64,000 nucleotides of DNA, from positions 1-64,000 of the forward strand of contig JAFDYC010000035.1 of NCBI GenBank assembly GCA_018267625.1, read 5' to 3'. Made by a program: the position numbers and the translations under genes. This document shows positions 9,029 to 18,122 of this stretch, piece after piece (position 1 is the first letter of the stretch; each line of letters starts with the position of its first letter). A model generated the notes under the pieces. That model was not told the origin of the DNA. It did no database searches and saw only the letters and a program-made list of their open reading frames with translations. Source of the stretch: Bacteroidota bacterium. Its GTDB lineage: Bacteria; Bacteroidota; Bacteroidia; Chitinophagales; Chitinophagaceae.

Positions 9029-11551
9029 TTATCTCATTATCAAAAGCTTCTGGACGTATGTTCCGCCTGATGATGTAATTTGAAGCGTATATGTCCCTGA
9101 TGGTAACCTTTCATCGAGCTGCACTGATTTTGAATTCAACATTGCATTTCTTTCCTCGTAAACAACCGTTCCCAAATTATCAGTCACGTGAATATTGTAG
9201 CGCACATAAGGATTGCATAAAATGAAGAAAACTCCGTTATTAGGATTTGGAAATACATGAATATCATTTGTAGAGTGATTCGTCTTCGCAAAAGCGTCAA
9301 TAGCTATTGGACAACTTCCTCCATAATATTCTTGAAGAATATGTTCAATAGCACTAATCGCATCTGTATCTCTTGTAGCACATATTAGTCCTACCAGACT
9401 ATCACGATAGTAAGCTTCGTCTGCTAAACTTATTGTGTCTGAATCACCTTAATTCTTCCAATATTGCTCCGAATCAACCGGAATCACGAGCGGGTCGCCA
9501 TCAGGTGGGAAATTCAGCGGATACCAGGTTGAATCAGTTATAGTAGAATCCATTGCTGTGTGGGCCATCCTTGCTCCGGGGTTAGATATGGGAGCGCTTT
9601 GCGATTGTGCATATACATACCCTTCCTGTTGACAATAGTAATCCTTTACGTATGCATCAAAAACACAACCTAACTTTGCCTCAAAGCCAGGAAAAAAATC
9701 TATAACCTTTGCCCCCCGAACTCTAAAATCAGCGTTAGAGTTGAGGGTATTAATCATGCTAAGGTATTCTAAGAAGTTTAACTGTAAGTTCTGCCCTTTT
9801 TGTCCGTAACCATTGGAAAGCGGCATATTCTTATTATAATTTTCATTATAATAAGGATTCATCATCAAAGGTATCGCTCCTGAGCCTTCAACCTCAGCAT
9901 ACAAATTCCAAACCGTCATGTAATCAAGGTTATTGTAGTCTGAATTGTCTCTCACTAATCCCCGCTTATATTCGTCTTGAAGACGGTTGGCGGTTGACCA
10001 GTACCAGCCATCCTGCCCGATAAAGTCTTCATCATCACCATAGGATACGTGGGGAATCGAACTCCTGAAACTAGGAGAATTTGCATCGTAATTATGGCAG
10101 CCGCAAAAAGGCGCGTCATCGAAAATCTCTTCATATGAAATTACTCCATAATTACTCGGATTCATTTTGAGTCCACTCCCTGCGCCACGTCCATTGATTA
10201 TTTGATACATTAAGGGTAAATGGGGCCAAGCCCATTTATCAGCAGTTGCATGTTTATTAATCTTCTTTTCGGTGGTGTTAATAAACCGCAGAGATATGGT
10301 CCAGGGGCCAAGCCATAATCTTAAACCAACTCGCCAGTCATCTGCAAAAGTTGCATACACATTTGAATAGTACAGGTCTTTAATGGAACCGGCAAATGGA
10401 GTAGTAACGGACGCCCACTGCTGTGCCTGATAAAGCCAACCCCAAGCGGGTGAGTTCGCAGCATTCCACAGTCGCCCATAGGGGTACAAACCTGTTCCTG
10501 ACAAACTCGGTAAGCCAATATGCGATAAGCCATTTACTGCACCGACGGCGTTAAAGAGAATTTGACCGCCACCCTTGTTACAAGGATTTCCTCTTGGGAT
10601 ACCTACACATTGGTTATCAATAGGATTGCATATCGTATATGCTGGACTCGAGGAACAACCATGCATGCCCGCAAAGTCGAAAATGCGATACAACTGTAAG
10701 CGGGCCTGTTCTCCGAGGTTCCAACCATTATAAGTTAGTCCGGATGTCAGTGTGTGTCCAAATCCCGCCATTCCCAGCCCACCGTAAAGTTGTACAATTT
10801 GGTCTTGAGAAACTTCGCCTGGCCCACGGGCATAGGGATAGGGCGTCCCGCATTCCTGAGAATGCACAGTGACACCTCCATATTGTATGTTAGCATCAGG
10901 ACCGAAATCCCCCTGTATTATCACATTGGGTGTATTATAAAAGAAGCCAGGCCGGTGAAAGTGTGCAGAGTTTGCAGTTATAAAATTATCCATGCCAGGA
11001 AACCCCGTAACATAATTAGGCGGTAATTGCAGACTTGGCACATCATCTCTAATAAAAAATCCATTGATGTCGCCTGAATTTCCGGTTCCCTGCGGTAAAT
11101 CCATTTGGCCACAGCCAGGATAATAATGGTCGTAATCTCTCCAGGAAGGCTCTGCCTTTTCATCCAAACGTTCAAAAGCATATAGGGCATCATATAGTTC
11201 TTCTTCTGTCCGTCGTGTTTGCCCTGTTGAATGATTTAATAAAAACCATTCTCCCGCAAGCACATTGATATAGTTGCCCAAATGCTGGGTTGCATCGCCC
11301 CAATATGCTTTGTTCTCACATTCAGGTCCTTCGCCACAGGTAAATTCCCAACGCTCCATCGGAATACTCTCGCCGCATCCCGTGCCAATCTTCATAAAAT
11401 CATTGACCAGGCGATACCGGTACCACCAGTATTTCTCAAGGTTTCGGTACATAGATTGGCCGTTCTGCGCATACCAGGGCGTATAGCTTGCCGGAGTTTG
11501 GGCTGTAGCCGTACCAACAATTAAGATGAGGATTAGTTGGAGGTATTTCAT
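9029..11551 (-). pseudogene. Large T9SS-exported protein interrupted by one in-frame TAA
   Basis: Reading from ATG 11551 gives a signal peptide (MKYLQLILILIVGTATAQ) and about 680 residues rich in Tyr, Trp, Gly and Asn with many cysteines, stopping at TAA 9449-9451. The same frame continues without further stops for 139 codons to TAA 9029-9031. That tail holds a clear Por/T9SS type A sorting domain: HVFPNPNNGVFFI, then LPSGTYTLQI and YVQKLLIMR. The interrupted product would lose its outer-membrane export signal. One substitution (for example CAA to TAA) explains the stop. It is the last gene of a four-gene operon and overlaps the upstream lipoprotein by 4 nt (ATGA). Function of the body unknown. 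Confidence 0.75.
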
Positions 11552-12150
11552 AAGCCACGCACTATTTTATTTCGAATAAGAAACCATGTATGACTAAAAT
11601 TCTGGCTTAAAAGTTTGATGTAAACAAATCCATCGGTATCCTGCATGCCTACGTTCAAATAATAATTAGGATTAGGATAGGCATCAACCATTGTAGTATA
11701 ATACACCTTTTGATAGCGCTTCCCATCGGCAACGAATGTATCGAGTTCAGTGCCAGAAAGGAAAATGTAAGCGTTAATACCTGTAGCTGTCTTTTTTTGG
11801 TTCAGCATGTAACAATAAAACACTATATTTACAGGGTCGCCCGAATAACCCACGCTAAAACCCCATTGAGTTGTATCCGTTGCCAAAGGCAGCCCTCTTT
11901 CTTTCACTGTTATGCTTATAGTTTCATTGCTGCGCTCATCACTACCATAAAAGGTACCTTCTTTGTATGAAGAAACATAAAAACTATCTAAAGCTCCGGA
12001 AGCAGAATCCTGCATAATCCAATAGGAACCCGGCCGCCAGTCTATATGTGCCTTTGCGGCCGGGTCCACTGAACGATACGAATGTTCGTATTTACTACAG
12101 GCATTCAGGCTTGCAAGCAAGAGTAGCCATATCGAAAATCGTAGTTTCAT
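11548..12150 (-). CDS. Lipoprotein of unknown function
   Basis: 200 residues with a lipoprotein signal peptide ending in LNAC (Cys at about residue 18), so it is probably anchored in the outer or inner membrane. The mature part is a small beta-rich domain with the conserved-looking start DWRPGSYWIMQDSASGALDSFYV, a pattern seen in Bacteroidota lipoproteins of unknown role. It sits between another lipoprotein gene (9 bp upstream) and the T9SS cargo (4-nt overlap), so it probably belongs to the same surface complex or export unit. No enzymatic motif seen. Confidence 0.75.
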   Translation of the reverse strand: MKLRFSIWLLLLASLNACSKYEHSYRSVDPAAKAHIDWRPGSYWIMQDSASGALDSFYVSSYKEGTFYGSDERSNETISITVKERGLPLATDTTQWGFSVGYSGDPVNIVFYCYMLNQKKTATGINAYIFLSGTELDTFVADGKRYQKVYYTTMVDAYPNPNYYLNVGMQDTDGFVYIKLLSQNFSHTWFLIRNKIVRGL

Positions 12151-12159
12151 AAGGCGCCA

Positions 12160-12924
12160 TTATTGGCTATACCCGAAGTAGCTCGTGTCTGAATCCTGGC
12201 CCTGAGTAACGATAAGCTGGTTAATCCTATTGCTCGCATCATAAGTATAGCTGTACTGTGCAGGGTCTCCACCTGCTTCCATGGCAATACAGAGATGGGT
12301 GTTCGGGAGTCTGCGCAAGCCCGTTTCTGTAAGGTGCATTAAATATAGCGGGTCGCCAGGCTGACAAGGCTTATTTGTGTCGTACGTATAATTAATGTCA
12401 TATTGCCCTGTGGTGGAAACCTGACTGACTAAGTCGCCATCAACCCAGGTGTAGTTTATGGTGTCCAATGGAATGGGAGAAATGCTTGGGTAGGTAATTA
12501 GGGTCTGAGCTAATTCGCCATTTGTGTTGTAGCTATAATGCTGTTCCGTATTCATTTCGGGATGCGCATTGAGGATTTCATAGCTCGCTATTGGAACCCC
12601 GTCTGTCCCCACAATGATAGAATCCACAATGGTTTCTGAAGTGCTTGCGTAGGACGTTACCCGCTTAATCAGACCCGTAGAATAATAAAACGTAACTGAG
12701 CCATCATTATTCATTGAATTTACTATCTGATGGATGGTACTGTCTGTATTATAGCTGATTAGCGCAGTGTCGTAGGTTGTAGGGCTTAGTTGGTCATGTG
12801 CTATTATCTTGGTAATTAGTCCATCTGACGAGGGAACAATAGTTTCATCACCTTTTTTGCAGGAAGGCATTAATGAAAACGACAGAAGTGTTGCTAAAAT
12901 GCAACAAGATGTAAGACGTGGCAT
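12160..12924 (-). CDS. Lipoprotein with RHS/YD-like repeats
   Basis: 254 residues. The signal peptide ends in the lipobox MPSC (residues 19-22), followed by the acidic and polar linker KKGDETIVPSSD. The mature region holds repeats of the form Y-x-N/D-x-(D/N)-G followed by short strands (HYSYNTNGELAQTL, INYTYDTNKP, YSYTYDASNRINQLIV), which resemble YD/RHS-type beta-strand repeats found in many Bacteroidota lipoproteins. Second gene of the leftward operon, 9 bp before the next gene. Role unknown, probably a surface-exposed adhesin or carbohydrate-associated protein. Confidence 0.75.
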   Translation of the reverse strand: MPRLTSCCILATLLSFSLMPSCKKGDETIVPSSDGLITKIIAHDQLSPTTYDTALISYNTDSTIHQIVNSMNNDGSVTFYYSTGLIKRVTSYASTSETIVDSIIVGTDGVPIASYEILNAHPEMNTEQHYSYNTNGELAQTLITYPSISPIPLDTINYTWVDGDLVSQVSTTGQYDINYTYDTNKPCQPGDPLYLMHLTETGLRRLPNTHLCIAMEAGGDPAQYSYTYDASNRINQLIVTQGQDSDTSYFGYSQ

Positions 12925-12953
12925 ATGCTGAAGGTTTTTGATTACAGGTTTAT

Positions 12954-13772
12954 TTATTTTGATAAGTTAGCTTTTAACATGTCGATTTCTTTTTGCTGAT
13001 TAAGGATGTATAGCGTCAGCTCCTCAATCTTTTGAAGCAACTTCGCATCCATCTCTGCTAAGTCTATTCCTTCTGCTGCTACCTGCTTTGCAGAGGGAAT
13101 ATCAGGTAAATGGTGATTATCTAAAATGTAGCGCTCCAAATCGCCGAGCGGAAGCAAGTCATAGTCGTTGTCGAATACGTAATCTTTCCAATTCGCTACA
13201 TCATAGATACCAGAGACCCGAATGTGCTCTGTCAAAATACCATTTTCCACATAAAGGCTATAATTCCCGGGAATCCCTGGCTGACCAGTTTGAGTAAGCC
13301 TGCTCCCAATAACGACTTTAGGCGTGGGAGTGCCATTAAGCGTCTCTTCATTGATGGACATGAGCCGCAACCATCCAGACACCGGGTCATAATTATAAAA
13401 TACATGGCCGGGATTGCCGCTCGCTGTGGAACTATGATACCAGATTTGCCCCTCCCTGCCCATCGAAGTGTTTTGCAGCGCCACCATCTGGATGTGCGGG
13501 CCGCTGCTGGTGCTTCCGGTTACATCGGGCCCTATCAATAATTGTCCTGTTTGAGAATGGCAAGTAATGTAACGGGTAGCGGCGTCATTGCCAGCATTAG
13601 TCAGGCCAATACTCCCAGCTTCAACGCTAAGCTTTTCCAGTGGCGTGGCGGTACCGATTCCAACATTTCCGCCGTTGGTGCTATATATGTCTGCCCCGAA
13701 ATAATTCCACTGGGCATGGGCCTCGCAGGCTACGCACAATTGCAGAACGATGAAAAATGAGAAGGCAAACAA
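12954..13772 (-). CDS. Tail-fibre-like secreted protein with C-terminal coiled coil
   Basis: 272 residues. The only workable start is TTG at 13772: an in-frame stop lies upstream with no ATG between, and GGGAGGGGG sits 4 bp before it, a strong Shine-Dalgarno match by Bacteroidota standards. A signal peptide (about residues 1-20) leads to NVGIGTATPLEKLSV, the repeat start typical of Bacteroidota tail-fibre-like proteins. The C-terminus is a helical stalk: LPDIPSAKQVAAEGIDLAEM, then coiled coil LLQKIEELTLYILNQQKEI. Such proteins probably form extended trimeric surface fibres. First gene of the four-gene operon. Confidence 0.75.
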   Translation of the reverse strand: MFAFSFFIVLQLCVACEAHAQWNYFGADIYSTNGGNVGIGTATPLEKLSVEAGSIGLTNAGNDAATRYITCHSQTGQLLIGPDVTGSTSSGPHIQMVALQNTSMGREGQIWYHSSTASGNPGHVFYNYDPVSGWLRLMSINEETLNGTPTPKVVIGSRLTQTGQPGIPGNYSLYVENGILTEHIRVSGIYDVANWKDYVFDNDYDLLPLGDLERYILDNHHLPDIPSAKQVAAEGIDLAEMDAKLLQKIEELTLYILNQQKEIDMLKANLSK

Positions 13773-14031
13773 ATTACCCCCTCCCTTAATGTATTGCGCA
13801 TCGCGTTGTTTTTGATAAAATTATAACGCACGATTTTGAAATTCGTAATGTCATTTTGTTATCTTATCGTTAACATGTATGATAATTTTTATTGCGCGTC
13901 TGCTATTTAATTCCATATGTGAGCAAGGCAAAGTGAGCGCGCTTGTTGGTACCATCTCCCACGCCTTCAATTCACCCCGTACTTTTGAAGCCTACCGATA
14001 AACCACTCAACAGACATGGGCAAGAAGATAT
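13773..14031. other. AT-rich intergenic stretch, no feature seen
   Basis: Upstream region of the leftward operon. It is AT-rich with several short palindromes but no gene. I could not place a convincing promoter. Confidence 0.4.
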
Positions 14032-14600
14032 TAACCTGAGTTCGGGTTAAGCGGCAATCAATAATTGCTGTTGTTGGTTGAAAGCGGCGACCCGTTTGGG
14101 GTTTGTTTCCTAAATGTCCGTACGAATGGAGGCTTTTTTGGAAAGTAGGGACATTCAGTTATGTCACTCATCAGGTTCCGCAAAAAGCGAAGATGCAGCG
14201 ATAGCTAAGCGCTATGAAGCGGTTGTCGAAAACCAGGCCTGGCTAGCAGTCGCTGAGGTGTACACAAGCGTGTTGGATGTAGCAGAACTTGAAGTTGCGG
14301 AATCCGCCAGAGTAGAACACGATGAGCAGAGAGATGATTTCTGAATCGCAGAGAGAAGCCTTGCCTTTGCGCCTTTTTACTTCGCCAACTCCTGAAACAG
14401 ACGTTGCTCCATAGGCAGTTCAAAAAGAAGACAGAAGTCGTAACCGGCGAAGAAAATATCGGCTACTTTATCCTTGAATAGTGGTATGTTCATTTTGGTG
14501 TAATGGTTTTTATGACAACTACTTACATACCAAAACCACGCCACTTTTTGTGGATAATCACCCCTTTTTATCCACTTTTTCTTATCCCGAACTCAGGTTA
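14032..14600. mobile_element. IS relic with 20-bp terminal inverted repeats
   Basis: TAACCTGAGTTCGGGTTAAG at 14032-14051 is matched by the reverse complement of 14581-14600 with one mismatch (19/20). Inside, a 38-codon minus-strand frame (14377-14493) resembles the N-terminus of an IS982-like transposase, and 14088-14187 is a 100-bp stretch repeated at 8830-8930. At 569 bp it is too short for a working IS and has no intact transposase. I found no clear target-site duplication. The right end lies at the stop codon of the helicase gene. Confidence 0.65.
14377..14493 (-). pseudogene. Fragment of a transposase N-terminus (IS982-like?)
   Basis: 38 residues starting MNIPLFKDKVADIFFAGYDF and continuing CLLFE. 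The pattern K-V/I-x-x-I-F-x-x-x-D-F-C-x-x-F is what I would expect at the start of IS982-family transposases. It then ends at a stop after about a tenth of the usual length. Its position inside 20-bp inverted repeats supports a transposase remnant. Family assignment is from memory of the pattern and is tentative. Confidence 0.4.
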
Positions 14601-17096
14601 CAAAGGCTCATTTACAAACGAAGCTTCATATTCGGTACGGCTCAGCGCTGTGTCCCATAGGCCAACCCCTTCTTGTCCATGACGGTTTAGCGCTGTGATA
14701 TAAGATAAGCTGGCGTCTTCATAGCGCTTGAATTTGAACACGGCATCGTTCATGAGCGCACTGTTGAATACTCCCACACTAACCAGGAGTTCAAAATCCC
14801 GCACTTCGAGGCCGGTTACTTTTCGGAATAAGCCCGGCTCCAACTGGGTGATTACATCCCGAAGGCTACGTTCCCGGTAGTCGGTCAGATACATAAAGAC
14901 CGGGATGCGCGTCGCAAACTTGATGAGTTTCTCCTGCATCTGCTTGCGCAGGGTTTTTATCTTCTTTTCGAGCTCGCTGAGTTCTTTCTTCTCTGTCTTG
15001 TTTAGCTCCTTCTCGTTTGCATCTTTCCGGGCTTTCTTTACTGCGTCGCTCTTATTGATGATGGTTTCTATGTCCTGGTTGATGTTGCGAAAGCCTTCGA
15101 TTTTGTTGAGCGCATCCATCGCTTCCTGATTAGCTAAAAGCCTTGCCAGTGTGCCATTGTCCACGTTCACGAGCAGGGCGCTTTCCCAACGTCGGGCCAA
15201 CAGCGTGGCCGTTGTGCCACTCATTGCCATGTCTAATATCCCGGCTGCATCCACTTGTTTCATCGAACTGCCATCGTAGGCCAGCACCGGCAGAAAATGA
15301 ATGAACTCCTGCACCTTCTTTTCAGGGTTGTCTTCGTGCACATTCAGCCGGCAACTATAGTCGGCTATCTGACGCAGGGCGCGGTCAGGCGCAAAGTCGA
15401 AGACATAGCATTCCGCTTTGATGATCTCCTCTATGTTCGGGTTCCTGCCGTCCGGATTTCGGATTGTCCAGGGCGTTTGAACCCGGAAAGCCGCCTGGAA
15501 ATAGGTCTCCGGGCTACTGCTGTTGCGCAACATGAAGATGCCGGTCCAGGGCTTAACGGACACGCCGGTGGTGAGCTTGCCGCAACTCAGGGTGATGGTT
15601 TTTGTTTCGAGTGGATTGTCCATCGCGCCCAGCACGGGATTCAACGCTTCAGCCCCCATGCCCGCAGCACTGCCCGCTGCCACCACCACTTTGTAATCCT
15701 GATAAAATCGGTTTTGTCGCTGGTGCAGGAGTTGGTTCATGGCATGGCAGGCTGCCACGCTGGGCAGAAACCAGAAGGTATGCGTCAGCACACTCAGCAG
15801 GGGCGCGTGAGAAAACGGCATGGGCGGCCTTTGTGCGCCCAGCTTCAGCTCATCCACGAGGATATCTTTGAAATTTCCGCGCATCAGGTCGAGCCATTTC
15901 TGCACCTCGTTTTCATGCCTGAATCGTGCGGCCCGGCCATTTCCTTCCGCTGCAAAAAAGACGTTTAGGTCAAACTCGTTGAACTCGCCCTGCATGGCTA
16001 TTTCACGGATGCCTTCCGGTAGCTGATAGGTGAGCATCACCATACGCGGCAGTGCAGCATATGGGTTTGGCCCTTTGTTTTCATCCCAACTTTCTTTGGC
16101 GCGTTGCTCGTCGCTGTAGGTCCAGTTGTAAATCTGTTCTTCTATGAATTCGCCGGAGGCAATGGCTCGGAAGGGCGTGCCGGAGAGGTAGAGATAATAA
16201 TTGGTGGTGATGGGCAATTCGCCTTCATCAAAATAGTCCATCCCCTCACCCATCTCGCCTTTGCCTTCCGCCTCAAACAAGTCTTTAACATGATCCCGCC
16301 AGGCGCCATAGTGATATTCGTCGAGAATCACCGCGTCCCAATGTGTGCTGTGCACCCATTCGTTTTTTGTCTTGATACCTCCGGTGCTGGAATTTTTTCC
16401 GAGATAATCCTGAAAGGAGCCGAAGCAGACGAAGGGTTTCTGCTTGTCTGCATCTTCATAGCTAAGGCCGTTTCGGCTGATGAATTGCCAGCCGGAAAAG
16501 TCCACATGCCGTTTCAGGTCTTCTTCCCAGGCGTTTTGAACGGCGGGCTTGAAAGTGAGCACCAGCACCCGTTTCCAACTCATTTTTAGGGCAAGATGAT
16601 ATGCGGTAAAGGTCTTGCCGAAGCGCATCTTGGCATTCCAGAGGAAGTGCGGCGTCTTGCCCGGATTCTCCTGCCGGAAGCTGTTGAAATAAGCACTTGT
16701 TTTCTCAATCGCTTCCGCCTGTTCCGGCCTTAGGCCAAAGCTTTGGTCGCGCTGCTCTTCGCCTGCATCCGCCCCGCTTAAAATGGATTGGAGCGCTGCC
16801 TGAACATCGCGGACGGTACAGCGAAACCATTCTCCCGATTCGCGCTTATAGCCCAGGCGAATGAGCTGACGATGTACTTCATGGTCGGTAAAGTGGGTGC
16901 CATCCGGGCGCATGGCGCTTTCTTCCAGCTCGATGGTGTAGCTCTGCCCCGGCGTCAGGATGGGGTATTGTGCCGCCACACGCTGCTGCACACTCGCAGC
17001 CGTAAAGCCCACTTTGAGCATACCGGGAAAGCGGGTATCGCTGTAGGCATATATCGTAGGATGGGCGGCCGGACGGGCCGGGAAGAACTCGGTCAT
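14598..17096 (-). CDS. GIY-YIG nuclease fused to superfamily 2 helicase (restriction subunit)
   Basis: 832 residues from the ATG at 17096. Residues 13-90 look like a T5orf172/GIY-YIG nuclease domain: TIYAY (14-18), GMLKVGFT (25-32), Arg39, and ESGEWF near 87-92. A helicase core follows: Q-motif region GLRPEQAEAI, Walker A MRFGKT (157-162), motif II DEYH (259-262, in place of DEAD/DEAH), motif III LSGTPF, and motif VI QAAFRVQ. A highly charged Lys/Glu helical region lies near residues 680-735. It would translocate on or remodel DNA and cut it. With two methylase-like genes upstream on the same strand it is best read as the restriction subunit of a modification-dependent defence system. The HigBA genes sit between. 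Confidence 0.8.
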   Translation of the reverse strand: MTEFFPARPAAHPTIYAYSDTRFPGMLKVGFTAASVQQRVAAQYPILTPGQSYTIELEESAMRPDGTHFTDHEVHRQLIRLGYKRESGEWFRCTVRDVQAALQSILSGADAGEEQRDQSFGLRPEQAEAIEKTSAYFNSFRQENPGKTPHFLWNAKMRFGKTFTAYHLALKMSWKRVLVLTFKPAVQNAWEEDLKRHVDFSGWQFISRNGLSYEDADKQKPFVCFGSFQDYLGKNSSTGGIKTKNEWVHSTHWDAVILDEYHYGAWRDHVKDLFEAEGKGEMGEGMDYFDEGELPITTNYYLYLSGTPFRAIASGEFIEEQIYNWTYSDEQRAKESWDENKGPNPYAALPRMVMLTYQLPEGIREIAMQGEFNEFDLNVFFAAEGNGRAARFRHENEVQKWLDLMRGNFKDILVDELKLGAQRPPMPFSHAPLLSVLTHTFWFLPSVAACHAMNQLLHQRQNRFYQDYKVVVAAGSAAGMGAEALNPVLGAMDNPLETKTITLSCGKLTTGVSVKPWTGIFMLRNSSSPETYFQAAFRVQTPWTIRNPDGRNPNIEEIIKAECYVFDFAPDRALRQIADYSCRLNVHEDNPEKKVQEFIHFLPVLAYDGSSMKQVDAAGILDMAMSGTTATLLARRWESALLVNVDNGTLARLLANQEAMDALNKIEGFRNINQDIETIINKSDAVKKARKDANEKELNKTEKKELSELEKKIKTLRKQMQEKLIKFATRIPVFMYLTDYRERSLRDVITQLEPGLFRKVTGLEVRDFELLVSVGVFNSALMNDAVFKFKRYEDASLSYITALNRHGQEGVGLWDTALSRTEYEASFVNEPL

Positions 17097-17196
17097 GTTG
17101 GGAATGGGAAGATTTCGAAAATACAAGCCTTCCTATTCTCGCTGAAGTCCCTAAGCTCAACGGCCCACTATAATACCGGAGCTTTCCGAACTCCGT

Positions 17197-17556
17197 TTAT
17201 GCGGCGTTAGGTAGAAAAATCTCCGCGGGCAGCTTGAAATAAGCACGCAGCCGCGCAGCAACTTTCAGGGTCAGCGCACGTCGGCCGGATAAGATGGATG
17301 ACACTTGCCCTTTGCTGCCAATGAGCGGCTCCAGGTCTTTGGCCCGCAAGCCTCGTTCCTGCATTTTCAGTTTGATTACTTCTATCGGGTCTGCCGAAGG
17401 CAAGGGGATGTGCTTGTCTTCATAGTCTTTCACCAGCACCAGCAGTAAGGCGAGTTCATCACTTTCCGGGCTGCCTTCTTCTACTTCGAACAGCGCCATG
17501 CTGCGCAGTATAGCAGCTTGATAATCCTGTTCCGTTTTCAGCACGTTCCAGTTCAT
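17197..17556 (-). CDS. higA: HigA-type antitoxin (HTH)
   Basis: 119 residues. The C-terminal half is an XRE-like helix-turn-helix (about residues 66-110: MQERGLRAKDLEPLIGSKGQ, then VSSILSGRRALTLKVAARL). The N-terminal region (ALLLVLVKDYEDKHIPLPSA) matches the HigA family that pairs with HigB mRNA interferases. It neutralises the toxin and usually represses its own operon. It overlaps the higB stop by 4 nt (ATGA), the usual toxin-first order of HigBA. It lies inside the restriction-modification cluster, between the methylase and helicase genes. Confidence 0.88.
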   Translation of the reverse strand: MNWNVLKTEQDYQAAILRSMALFEVEEGSPESDELALLLVLVKDYEDKHIPLPSADPIEVIKLKMQERGLRAKDLEPLIGSKGQVSSILSGRRALTLKVAARLRAYFKLPAEIFLPNAA

Positions 17557-17888
17557 GTTTTCGGTGGTTTAAAGTCTAATATTCGTGGGTCAAACACAAC
17601 AGTGGCCATATCCGTTCGGTCATATGTGGCATGGGTACCAAACCAAATGATATAGGCCGCTCCCTGTTTAAAATTTACAGAAGTGAGTAGCCTAAACTCA
17701 TTCCCTTTAATATTGAAAACAACCCGGCTGCTACCAATAAGGCTCGCACTACCATACACGGATTTCAACTCATTGAAGTTTTTGAAAAGCTGCTTGCTAA
17801 ATTCCACGTACCAGGTAAGCAACGCGGTTTTGGCAGGCGGATATTTTGAGATGTAGTACAGAATACTACCTCTCGCGATAATGTTCAC
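17553..17888 (-). CDS. higB: HigB-type mRNA interferase toxin
   Basis: 111 residues from a GTG start at 17888; there is no ATG early in the frame. The order of elements fits the HigB_toxin family: N-terminal strand and helix, PPAKTALLTWYVEFSKQLFK, then FNIKGNEFRLLTSVNFKQGA, and the C-terminal WFGTHATYDR (residues 86-95). In this family the C-terminal GTH-x-x-Y-D block contributes to ribosome-dependent mRNA cleavage. Overlaps higA by 4 nt. Probably stabilises the surrounding defence cluster or acts as an abortive-infection partner; the latter is inference. Confidence 0.88.
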   Translation of the reverse strand: MNIIARGSILYYISKYPPAKTALLTWYVEFSKQLFKNFNELKSVYGSASLIGSSRVVFNIKGNEFRLLTSVNFKQGAAYIIWFGTHATYDRTDMATVVFDPRILDFKPPKT

Positions 17889-18122
17889 GCTGTAAAGCTA
17901 AAAATAAAGTTTGCAAAATGAAAACCAACGCACTTTTGTCTGGTTAAAGCACGGGCAACTCAAGTACTTCCTTTCAAAATCCGATGCCCCCGAAAGCCTA
18001 CACGTTCTCCCTGCTTCAGTACCGCCATTCATCTGCGCTCGGGGAGCAAGACAGCCTCTACAACCCGTTTTTCTGTCTCTTCGAATCAGAAGCGGGTGCA
18101 GAACGTCGGTAGCCGCCCGCCC
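17889..18122. other. Intergenic region upstream of higBA
   Basis: About 230 bp between the methylase stop and the higB start. No gene is supported. It presumably holds the higBA promoter and operator, but I cannot point to a clear palindrome. Confidence 0.35.

Noticed and set aside
12954..13772. Prophage tail module suggested by the tail-fibre-like protein
   Set aside because: It has a signal peptide and sits with lipoproteins and a T9SS cargo; no other phage gene is near.
14114..14344. Plus-strand 76-codon open frame in the IS relic
   Set aside because: No similarity or start signal; the shared 100 bp is frameshifted relative to the other copy.
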